Positions 48,500 to 58,687 of a stretch of 64,000 bases of DNA are shown piece after piece. How positions within the stretch are numbered: the first letter of the stretch is position 1; each line of letters starts with the position of its first letter. Origin of the DNA: Dendrocalamus latiflorus (Eukaryota > Streptophyta > Magnoliopsida > Poales > Poaceae); contig CM029617.1 of NCBI GenBank assembly GCA_017311315.1, forward strand, positions 3,824,681-3,888,680, given 5' to 3'. The translations under genes and the position numbers were made by a program. The notes beneath the pieces were generated by a model that searched no databases, was not told the origin of the DNA, and saw only the letters and a program-made list of their open reading frames with translations.

Positions 48500-51400
48500 C
48501 CGCTCCCTCTTGTCAGGCTTTCCCCAACGGGCATGATGCATCACCCAAATTGCCTAGCGCATCCATGGCTCATGGGCCAAGTGGGCCATTGTGTGACGCG
48601 TCGCCCAAATTGCCCCATGCATCCACAGCTCATGGGCCTAATGGGCCATTTTTAGCTTCGCCTGGGCCACATTTGAACATATCAGAGAGATCTCCAGCCC
48701 ACAACCACAACCCAAATATTTCAACCTTGCAAGTTTCTCGGGCTTCTCAAGATGTAGTGGTGCCTACCCCCAGCTCGTTGAATCAAGCTATTTCCCGCCC
48801 CCTCCACCACTGCTCTTCAACCCAATATGTCGCCGTAGTCAACCGAAGGCATGTAGTCCAGTCAGGGTTCTGCATCGAAGCAAGCGCCTAGCTGCCAAAC
48901 CGACCAAAGGTCTAGACTTAGTCAAGCGGGCGCAATGATGGCTCATGGTCAAGCTCGGTATCTCAATATTTGAGGACCATTTTGATGACAAGGCAGTGCA
49001 AGCGTATGCCTCCCTCTTTGATCACCCACTAGCCCCCGAACACATTGAAGCCCTTGCGGCTCTCTTCAACCTCAGCTCGCCGACTGTCGCAGAGGTCCCG
49101 TCACAAGCCTCTGGACACTCCATGAATGCGGCCACATGAAAGGTGCAGTTGCCCCAGCCAAGGTCTTGGTGTTGCTGGTTGTCTATCACAAGGCAGTGCT
49201 AAGCTGTAAAATTCTATTTTGGAATGTGCGTGGTTTAAACACACCCGCACACAGAAATGTAGTCAGGAACATGGTCAATGACTGTGATCCGGACGTAGTT
49301 TGTATTCAAGAGATGAAATTGGATGCCATTCTGGCATCTCTTGCAATGCAACTCTTAGGTTGGCCTACTCTTTCGAGTACCTACCTGCCTCTGCCACTCG
49401 CGGCGTCTTACAAACTGCATGGAAAAACTCCTCAATTGCGGTCTCTAGTAGCGTGTTTCACACCTTCTCGGTCACAATTCATGTGACATTGCGGGCTAAC
49501 AACACCACCTGGTGGCTGACTTCCATCTACAGACCCACCACGGACCCCGACAAACTTCTAATCCTAGACGAGTTTCGTAGTGTAAGAGCTTCATGCCAAG
49601 GCCCTTGGCTCATAACAGGGGATTTCAACATGATACTTTCGGCTCTAGACAAGAACAATGCGAACCACCATAGACGACTCATGGGGAAGTTTCAACATTT
49701 TATTAACGATGTTGAGCTCAAGGAACTTCACTTGCACAGTCACCAATTCACTTGAAGCAATGAATAAGAGAACTCGACCCTCATTAGACTTGACAGAGCC
49801 TTCGTCTCGATGGATTGGGAAGATTTGCACCCAGACATGTTTATGTAGGCTCAGTCTACTGCAATTTTAGACCACTGCCCACTTCTTATTTCCACCCAAA
49901 CCCTGCTCTCAGTTAAATGTCGATTCCACTTCGAATTCTTCTGGGCCAGGTAGGAAGTGTTCCTTGAGGCGGTTAAGGAAGCATGGGTTTGTGACGCAGA
50001 CATTTCGGCCCTCCTAAGGCGGCTACATGCACTTCTCATAAAAGCTTCCCAAGGGCTTCAAAGCTATGGACACAAACATTTTGGAGACATTAAGATGTAG
50101 CTTCTGATGGCCAAGGAGATCATTTTCTAGCTCGACGGTGCTCAAGAGATCTGCTCTCTTTCTCCTCACGAATTGTGTCTGCGCAAGCCCCTCAAAACTT
50201 AGATGTTTGGCTTTGGCATTGTTAAAAACAATGGCAAGACAATGTTCCCACATCAATTGGCTCAAAGAGGGGGATGCGAACACAAAGTTCTTCTTCTTTC
50301 ACTCTTCACACCAACAGAAAATAACCTATATCAACCCCCTTCACGTCCAAAACCGAGTCATCACCAACGAAGACGAGAAAGCAGTGCATTTCCAAGAATT
50401 CTTTGAGAAGGTCTTCGACACCTACATCGACCGCGATCACACACTTGACCTTCACTTCCTAGAGTTACCTTTAGCCATCCTTTCCCACCTAGAGCAGGAG
50501 TTCTCAAAGGAGGAAGTTTGGGAAGCAATAAAAAACCTCCTGTCGGTGAAATCACCGGGCCCAAACGGGTTCATGGGAACTTTTTACAAAAGCTCGTGGT
50601 CGGTGATCAAGCAAGTGTCATGAACGTGTTCCATGCCCTATTTCTTTTACAAAGGGTTGCATTGGTTGAACAATGCGTTGATCATCCTGCCGTCTAAGAA
50701 GAATGAAGCTAAAGAGATTGTAGATTACTACTCATTTAGTCTCGTTCACAGCTTCGCCAAAATATTCTCTAAGGTCTTAGCAAACCAGCTAAAAAAGGAA
50801 TTATCGGATCTTGTGCAACCAAACCAATCTGCCTTTATTTCTGGAAGAACAATAGAAGACAATTTTCATTTAGTCCATCTCACTGCCAAGAACCTCAAGG
50901 CCAAGAAAAAAATCCTCACTGTTGTTGAAAATTGATATTTCTAAAGCGTTTGACTTGGTTTCTTGACTATTCAAGCATATGGGTTTTGGTGCAAGATGGC
51001 GCGAATGGACATCGATGTTGCTCGCTAGTGCCTCCTCCAAAATTGTGCTGAATGGAAGGCCTGGAAATTCCATCTGGCTAAGACACAGTCTAAGACAGGG
51101 AGACCCGCTCTCCCCAATGATGTTCCTACTAGTGATGGAGGTTCTTAACACTTATTTTCGCAAAGCAAACTTGCTTTTAGCCCCCTCCCCTTTGGGCGTC
51201 CAAGGTTTATAGGAGCGTATATCCTTGCACACTGATGATGTAATTTGCTTCATTGCTCCCACACGGCTGGACCTGCAGACAGTCAAGGAGATCCTCTCTA
51301 ACTTTGGACAAGCGTCAGGCCTATGCGCTAATCTCCAGAAGAGCTTGGTTGCTCCTATATGCTGCTCACAGCACGAAGTCGATTTGGCGTTACAAGAACT

Positions 51401-51590
51401 ACCTTGTCATCTGGCATCTTTCCTAGTAAACTATCTGGGTTTGCCACCCTCATTATCTAGATTAACCAAGTCTCAGATTCAACTGTTGGTCGACCGATTC
51501 ATCAGGAAGTTCCCAACATGGAAAGGAAGTCTGTTATCATCGGGCGGTCGTAATGAAAGACTCATTTCCATCATCTCCTTCTGAATATTT
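48500..51590 (+). mobile_element. Dead L1-type LINE
   Basis: Pieces in order: an upstream segment with a direct repeat of CATGGGCC.. blocks (48540-48660) and KRLAAKPTKGLDLVKRAQ at about 48865-48930; the endonuclease start ILFWNVRGLN at about 49210 and CIQEMK at about 49303; WLITGDFNMIL at about 49605; then, in changing frames, WLKEGDANTKFF (about 50258), KSPGPNGF (about 50550), reverse transcriptase QSAFISGRTIEDNF (about 50828), ISKAFDLV, SLRQGDPLSP (about 51090) and the degraded active-site box HTDDV (about 51230, normally YADDV). Many stops and frameshifts occur. The element is cut off near 51590, before the rest of the RT region and any poly-A tail. It cannot move. Family features are well supported. 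Confidence 0.9.
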
Positions 51591-51689
51591 CTCATTTAGC
51601 TCATCCCATGGCTTTTTTGCCTCCATAAGTTAACATAGACATCAAAAAGCTAGATTGACAGAACATCCAATAGCCTAGCCAAAGCTAAG

Positions 51690-53431
51690 TGGTTCACATC
51701 CTCCCAACAAGTAAGAATCTCACTTCCAAAGGAAGCACTGAGGGATCTGAAATGACCCAAAATAATTTTAGGTCAATCAACCACATCTTTGTCTTGGCTT
51801 GCCAATGCTTAAAATTAGCACCATCAAATACTTCCAATTTAACAAAATCAGAGGATGAAACAGTTTCAGCAATAATTGGTTTTCTGGATTGTTGGATATT
51901 AAGTAGTTTTAGCATTATTTTTAGATTAATTCTAGATATAAGTAATAACAGTAAAGCATATGGCCAGAAGGAAATAAATGACATGAAGAACATGTCTCTT
52001 GAGACTGACATAGTATTCAAGTCATTTAAACAAAACAATATGCTTAACTAATCAAGACAGTGGGCAATTGAAGTTTGCATAATACATATGTTATTTAATG
52101 TGAATTTGCTCTTAGCAGAGGAGTTACTCAAGTTCTCAACTTGGTCTTCTCAACTCTAGTCAATATATCAACAATCTAAGTGACAATCCTTTTATATTTT
52201 GCTAGTTTCTAAACATTACTTCAAAGTATTGATTGAATCAATTTTATGTTCTAATCAAAACATATAGCAGAAATGAACTACTACAGTATTAATCTGTTGT
52301 CGATAATATTCAGAACAAAGACAAAATGTACTATACCTGAATGAACAAACTTCATGCTAAGACCAGAACAGAACAACAAAGAATATGCACTAACTCTTGT
52401 GTATAATCAATAAACCAAACTAGAAGAATATCTCTAAATTGTCACTATGATTTCAAATATGACTAGTTTCCTCGTCGAGCAATCTTAAAAGCCCACAATC
52501 TATTATGCAAAGCACTCCTAGTGCTAGTAATTATCACAGATTTCAGAGATAATTAAACAAAGATACCACACTAGCACGACAAACATATGAATAATAGGAA
52601 TTAAGAATGTAAAGAACAACTTACTAGGCAGTGGCAATCCAAGTCACTAATACGATAGTAAGGGCAAGGCTCGTCACGAGGACGATGTCCCAGAAAACTA
52701 ATCACCAGCGTATGTCCAGATATCGCTGGCGAGGTTAACAGAGATATAATGCCCAACTTTATAAATTAGTACTCATCAAATCATGAAGTAGAGATGCAAG
52801 TGTTGCTGCACAAAGCCAACGCAATCTCTAATCAGATGAAGCAACTCAACCACAACAAATAGATCACTGTAGGTTGATCACTGCCGATCAACTATGGCAA
52901 GTTGACTACGGCAGATCGACCATGGCTGACCGATCGCGGCAAATCGACCACTGTAAATTGACCATGGCTAGACAACCGCGATTGGACGACCACAGCTGAA
53001 TGACCAACAACCAAGGCCAACTACACCACAGAGAATTAGCATAGCGTCACCGATGTAGAAATCACCAAGACCCCAGTGAGTTCACCGAAGCAAACTGCAC
53101 AGGAGGCAAGAAAATACCACCGCCACATGCTCTTAGATCTTGGTATATTCTCTTGATTGCTCTCTATTGCTGTTGCTCGAAAGCTTTCCCATGGCTCAAT
53201 TTTAAAGAGAAGACGGGGAAGATCCGAAATAAGAGGATAAGCGAAACGGTGCCGCACTAGCCGCCGGACCAAGTCTAGTGCAAGAAGAGGAGAGCATGAT
53301 TTGACCCATTCTCTCGGCTGATCGATCAACCAATCACATCCCCTCCCTCATATCTCTTACAGGTGGGCCCCACATAGGGATTTCTTTAATATGGAAATGA
53401 GGAAAATTCCAATATTGCCCAACAATTAACA
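51690..53431 (-). mobile_element. Ty1/copia remnant, minus strand
   Basis: On the minus strand, a gag N-terminus reads VKLEVFDGANFKHWQAKTKMWL at about 51755-51835, part of a frame at 52038-51694. Upstream on that strand a likely LTR starts TGTTAATTGTTGGG at 53431. The LTR 3' end and primer-binding site were not found, and no pol domain remains. The sequence between (about 52040-52640) is AT-rich and uninformative. It is a truncated remnant lying against the 3' end of the LINE. Confidence 0.55.
52860..53010. repeat. Short GATCGACCA / TTGACCATGG repeats
   Basis: About ten degenerate units of 15-17 bases such as GATCGACCATGGC, AATCGACCACTG and ATTGACCATGGC, inside the presumed copia LTR. The motif is the same GACCA(C/T)(G/T)G theme as the arrays at 20520-21010 and 47430-48360. 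Confidence 0.6.
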
Positions 53432-53679
53432 CCACCCTAAACTTGCAAAATATCATCTTCTAGAGCAATATTTTCTTTTTTCTTAGAGCTAAACAAGTTT
53501 TATAGAAATCGTAAATATGCTTCTAAATTTCTTGTTTAGTCTCTAGTCTCTTGTCTCCCTCTTCCACCATTTTTCGCGAACACGCAAAAGACATGCATGT
53601 CATTTCATTAATAGAAGAAAAAAAGTATAACTAATCACCTAAGTACCTAACCAAATTGGTCAGGTGAGAAAGTACAACA

Positions 53680-54990
53680 GGGCTTGTTCAGGCATCTTTC
53701 CTAATCAGGAATCGGAAAAAGAAAAACATAAGAGACTAAAACAACACCAACAAAAGCAACACAGTTACAATAAGAGACTAAAACAACACCAACAAAGCAA
53801 CACAGTTACAGTATCCAGCTGCAAAGGCAAGAAGCTCTCACCGAACTCCATAACAAGCCTTCTTGCCGAATAACCTCCAAAATATCTTGCAAGGAGCGAA
53901 ACTTGTTATTGAATACTTTTGCATTTTTTTCTTTCCAAATTGTCTAGAAAACTAATATCACCATTGTATCGAAATATTTCCTGTGATCCTTCTGAACAAC
54001 ACTCCGAGCACATAGCCACCATTCTGAAAGTTCAGAATCCGTAGCTGGCATGATAGCACTATGATTCGTCAGGGAATCGTAATATTTGAATTTTTTCTTT
54101 TCCTCCCATTAGCAGAACTGTGAAAAAAAATGTGTGTTGTTTTCTCCTTATAGAACCCATTGAATTCCCCCTTTGTTGCCAATGTAGCTCTTCAGCTCTA
54201 TATACTTGTTACACGCGACGGCGGAGGAAACGACGAAGTAAACAAGATCAATCGCAGAGAGACACGAGATTTTAACGTGGAAAACCCTCCCAATGCGAGA
54301 GGGAAAAAACCACGGGCGCCAGCCAGCAACAATCTTCACTATATCGGGGTGAGGTTACAATGCCGGGGATTTACAACTCTAATCTCATATCCCAAACGGC
54401 GGCTTACAGGGAATATATATAACAGGGAAACCCTAATTCGACTAGAATCCGCTCCGGCCCTAAGCCTCCGGCGACGGGCCTCCGCTACGCTCCGTCCAGA
54501 AGCTGGCCTAATGTATAGAATTTGGATCACAAATCAACAATACTTTCATGACTTCTTCTTCCAACATATATCTTTGCTCCCGCACATTTGCAGTTAAACC
54601 TTCAGCATCTGCTTTCTCATCAATATTTGCAATCTGAGCCAGGAGTACTTGTTTTTTTTCTTCCTGAAATCACTCCCCCAATCTGCTCCCCAGCCACTCA
54701 AGAATTTCCTAAGACATCTCATTCCTTGCTGCCAAATATCAATTGATCAGATCCTATTTTTGTTAGCGCTTTTAGAGAACATAAAGGAAAATGAAGCTCC
54801 CAGTCCCCAGAAGCTAGAACTCTGTCTAAAGATACCATAACTGGCTGAGCATTGTAGGACTTATTTGGTCCCGTTATCTCGAATTCTTGGCTCCGCCACA
54901 ACAGGTCGCCGCCATGCTGCTCAATCTGGCCGGAGCTGGATGCGTAGCTCCTTAGCACTGACCAACGAGAGGTCTGCGACTCTGCGTGCA
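53680..54990 (-). mobile_element. Rearranged L1-type LINE fragment, minus strand
   Basis: Read on the minus strand: endonuclease end LDRVLASGDWELHFPL followed by TKIGSDQ (about 54835-54735). Next is a linker with DEKADAEGLTANVREQR (about 54600-54560), interrupted by the solo LTR, and continued by RAEELHWQQRGGIQWVL (about 54200-54148). It then jumps to a 3'-terminal tail, EWWLCARSVVQKDHRKYFD (about 54035-53980) and FWTIWKERNAKVFNNKF (about 53945-53905). Most of the reverse transcriptase is missing. A tandem duplication of about 40 bases (GAGACTAAAACAACACC..) lies at 53731-53810 near the 3' end. Dead. Confidence 0.75.
54207..54539 (-). mobile_element. Solo LTR, probably copia type, 333 bp
   Basis: On the minus strand it starts TGTTGATTTGTG and ends CGTGTAACA, with TGTT/AACA ends. 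It is flanked by a perfect 5-bp duplication ATACT at 54202-54206 and 54540-54544. It contains GTTATATATATTCC (TATA-like) and GGTTTTCCACGTTAAAATC, a phrase common in plant copia LTRs. No internal region is present, so it arose by recombination between two LTRs. It sits inside the LINE fragment and is therefore younger than it. Confidence 0.9.
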
Positions 54991-55266
54991 TGTAAGACGA
55001 TGAGGATGCTGCAAATGGGAAGGTGAAGAAAGCTTTCTGCCCTCCAGGAACGGCACAAGGCAGCCCAATGCTTGCAGCACATCAGACACGTTGTCTTGCC
55101 ATGGTCATCCAAGGAGACGGTGGTAGCAAGACCGTCGCGAGCATGGCGTGGAGCATCGGAGGTTGTCGTTGATTATGACGGTGGTGGTCTTCATCCAGTT
55201 GATGTTTAAGTTATTAAAACGAGCATCGGACAAGGTTGTTGCAGGCTGTCCGTGATCACTTGAGAG
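54991..55266. other. Spacer
   Basis: Moderately GC-rich sequence with a 63-codon minus frame of no known family. It could be more of the minus-strand LINE but has no motif I can name. Confidence 0.3.
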
Positions 55267-55422
55267 CAGTAGCGTAGATAGTCTATTTGTGTGTGGTCAA
55301 TTGATCCGTAAATTTTTACAAAAATAGTTAATTAGTACTAACAATTATCTATAAATTTATAAAACTTTAAAGAGTTTATAATAGTTGACTCCACAAGATT
55401 CTATGACCTAGCTACGCCATTG
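55267..55422. mobile_element. hAT-type MITE, 156 bp, intact ends
   Basis: Ends CAGTAGCGTAGATAG and CTAGCTACGCCATTG are imperfect inverted repeats. A perfect 8-bp duplication CTTGAGAG flanks it at 55259-55266 and 55423-55430. The interior is AT-rich and non-coding. Same family as the partial end at 1-64. Confidence 0.88.
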
Positions 55423-55609
55423 CTTGAGAGGCAGCACTTGAAGCAAGGTCAACAAGAGCCCTCGTGGAATGCAACGGTGTTAAACAAGGGACGCGTAGGA
55501 GGAATTACGTGTCATTAAATTGAGGTTCTATGGTTTGAACATGTGACCACCACACCCAAAGTGCTTTACCAACGTGGTGCACACCGAATGGTAGACATTG
55601 CTTCTTTTC

Positions 55610-55850
55610 CTCCGAAGCTGACGGTTTTTGGTTTTTACTACAGTATCTAATTTTCAAACGGAGTATTTTCTCAAAACGGGATCTACAAGTCAAACGATCT
55701 ACACGTTAAAAGCCCAACATCTGTACTAACCAAAATCGTAAGTGAGTATCTGTCTCTCCGTAATCTGTACCGTAAACAGCCAAAATTCAAAAATTTTAGC
55801 CAAAAGCCATAAGCCGCAGCCGTTGCCAAACAGGCCCTAAACGAGGACGA
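55610..55850 (-). mobile_element. MITE, family X copy in reverse
   Basis: The minus strand reads GGCTTATGGCTTTTGGCTAAAATTTTTG.. then GGCTGTTTACGGTACAG.. and later TAGATCCCGTTTTGAGAAAATACTCCGTTTG, matching copy 1 block for block. The left end on this strand has GGGCCTGTTTGGC. It is diverged, with approximate ends. Confidence 0.55.
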
Positions 55851-57037
55851 ATTAAAATTGAGCTCCAGGCTTCTTCGGTTCAGACTTGAAATAAGAGAGA
55901 TCATGTTGGTACTCTTGACTCTAGTGGGGATCATATAAATACCTCTGTCAGAATTTCTTTTAGGTATAAAATGCTACTACAAATCATGCGGTTTCGAATA
56001 ATGCCGTCCATCGTGAGGCTGTCTATGAACTGTGAACTCCTGCACTTGAATAGCACAGAAGTACTCGTAGATTCCAGGTGGATTGATCCTATCACGACAT
56101 TTCTTAGCAAATTCCATCATTTCAATAATAGAAAAAAAGAGGATTTGCCCCTCTGAACTTCTGTAAATTTAATACCAGTCCTTTCAAGCTTTTTGTACCA
56201 CATTGTGTAATCTAGGGACTCACAGTTACATATACAATAGTCTTAGTAAGGACGAAGACTATTAACCGTATACTATGAATGGTACTGGGCCTGAACCTAG
56301 CACGATCTGTGTCGCTGTTAGTCACAAATAGAAGAATCTTATCGTATGTTCTCCTAGTTAATGCAGTATGGACACTGCACGGTCTTTCGGAGGCAAGGAT
56401 CCCATTTGCACATGCAGATGTTACGCTAATCTGTGACGTTATTATGGTCGTGTCCCCCAGGCTAAATGTCCATGTGTACAACTCGCCTCGCCGACATCGC
56501 CAATAGCTTATCTCCCTTCATGGCATCATGTTTCTTTTAGTTTCCCATCTGTAATATACTATTAACTTTTCGATGTGGGATTAAAAAAAATGCAGTTCAT
56601 GCATGTATATATGCACTTTGTAGTAAATGTTTGGACAGGCCTACACACCTTGCATGTGTTCTCTCAAGAAACAAAATGATGGCAACGACTTCATAGCTGC
56701 TACTCATACAATGAGATTCAGTAAATTTGCTTGTTTGGAAAAGATGGCACTCCACTTCTAAGAAGATGGTCATGAGAGGACATAAGATGTGTAACTGTGT
56801 TTATACTGTTGTATGTCAAGGGCTCCTTGATAATTTCCCAATGTTGATTTCTAAAAGGAAAAGAAAAGGGGGATTTAGTGGGGCCTACCTGTCTAAAGGA
56901 AAAGGATAAGGATGGAGAGGTTGGTGTCGGCTGGGCGGTTGGCCTCGTTGGTGGAAGTCGTGGGGATCGATCCGATCCCCACATTTCACTCCGGCGAATC
57001 CAGCACAACAGTTCCGGAGCGCCACCTCGATCCATCT
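55851..57037. other. Gene-free stretch
   Basis: AT-rich to 56700, then GC-richer (56870-57035) with a 105-codon minus frame lacking any known domain. No gene is supported. Confidence 0.4.
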
Positions 57038-57556
57038 TAGGGATGGCAATTGTACTCGTTTGCCCGTATACCCATGGGTAAATACCCTAATGGAGCCGGG
57101 TATGTGATATTTTCTTTACCCACGGGTATGAAAATGGGGGGAACACTCTACCCGTCGGGTAAATAGGCACGGGTATTGGTAAGCTCCACCCGTACCTGCC
57201 CCGCCCATTTACCCGCGATATAGATTGACAGGTGGCGCAGTCATAGCAATATCTCTAATTACTATTGATTGTTATAAACTTTTCCATATCTCTAATTGCT
57301 ATTCATTGTTATAAACTTTTTAATAGCTATTATATTTCCTAGCAACAACTGTTGCTTATATGTACATGTCATTAGTTTAATTCTCAGATGGTGACTCTCA
57401 GTTCGCGGGTAAACGGGTATGCCCACGGGCGACGGGTATGGGCGAGGTTTTTCACCCGTCGTCCTTCGCGGGTATACCCATGGGCGTAAATCTGGGTCGC
57501 GGGTATGGGTATGGGTGAGCACTATCCGTACTCACCGCGCCCGATTGCCATCCCTA
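57038..57556. mobile_element. Non-autonomous hAT element, 519 bp
   Basis: Ends TAGGGATGGCAATTG and the complement TAGGGATGGCAATCG form a near-perfect inverted repeat. The 8-bp duplication ATCCATCT is present at 57030-57037 and 57557-57564. The interior is close to the copy at 26883-27392 throughout, including the GGGTATACCC-type runs. It has no coding capacity. Confidence 0.92.
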
Positions 57557-57564
57557 ATCCATCT

Positions 57565-58687
57565 CCTTATATGACCGGCCTTCTTGAAAAGGGCAACGGA
57601 GAAGCTCTCTTCTTCCCTTTCCACTCCAGTTCCCTTCTTCCTGTTAATCCGGTTGGGTTACACTACGGCTGCAGACCTAGAGTGTTCAGTAGTAGCGGTG
57701 ACTTGGCCCTCACCACTAGTGACCCAGTGGTTGCCCCTCCTCTTCCATGAGAAGGTAGAGAAGCCCAGGTATTTAGTGGTGGTTGAGCTAGTCTGTGGCT
57801 AGATTGCGTCTTGATTGTTTGGTTGTGCATTACTTCGCCTGTGTGGTGAAGGTAAGCTGTGATTCAGTGAAGCAATGTTGATTTCAGTAGCAATTTTGGT
57901 GTTGGCTTTATCGATTGTTCACTTGGCCAGTGTTCAATCTCATCTGTGGCTTTGTGTGGCACCTCCTGAACTTCGGTTCTGCAATTTGGTGTGCTCTAGA
58001 TTGCAGAGAAGGACATTGTATCTCCAGAAATCTCACTTATTACACTGTAGCACAACAACGATGTTTGGTTTTCTAGAACATTGATGTGCCTTGTTCACTC
58101 TTCTTAGTGACTTTGAGTGTCATTGGCTTTGTGAGTATTTTTCCTATTCGATTTACCTATTGTGCTAAGTGTGCCATACTAGTTATTTCACCTTGTTTAT
58201 TCTTGATTTAAGTAGCACTAATATCGGGTGACCTGCATGATAGATTGTGGGCTTGTGAATTGCTTGATAAGTTTGGCAAATGAGATCAGTGTGACAGTTT
58301 AAAATTATATTCTTGAATTTGAGATGTTTGCTATCCTTATCTTGCTTATATTCGGTTGACAGCTATACTTGTTTACCTCTGTTAGGAACAATTGTTCATG
58401 AGTTGATAGTTAGCTTACTACAAATTAAATAGTTAGTATTTCACTCTATAACCTGCTTCCATTGTTGATTAATTTGTTGTTAATTATCTTGTTGAATAAT
58501 TGTTTGGTAAGTACGACATCTCAAAATCTAGAATATTTTCAGTGAAACTATCACACTAAATCAATGATCATAAACAACCCCTTGTGGCAAGGAGGCCTTG
58601 TTGTAATATAAGAGCAACCCGATATCTGAGAGCAATATAAATTAATCAACTTGAGCTTATTGCTAGTTGAATCTATAAGACCATGTG
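57565..58687. other. Gene-free stretch
   Basis: Short chance frames only. The composition of 57600-58400 is transcript-like (T-rich, GT-rich) and could be a degenerate leader intron, but I find no coding exon attached. Confidence 0.35.

Noticed and set aside
47226..48536. Frames of 65-177 codons on both strands
   Set aside because: Their open length follows from an 18-base repeat period; the peptides are simple repeats that switch with the array.
49136..51584. Separate host genes for endonuclease-like and reverse-transcriptase-like frames
   Set aside because: They are consecutive pieces of one LINE ORF2 broken by mutations, including a degraded active-site box.
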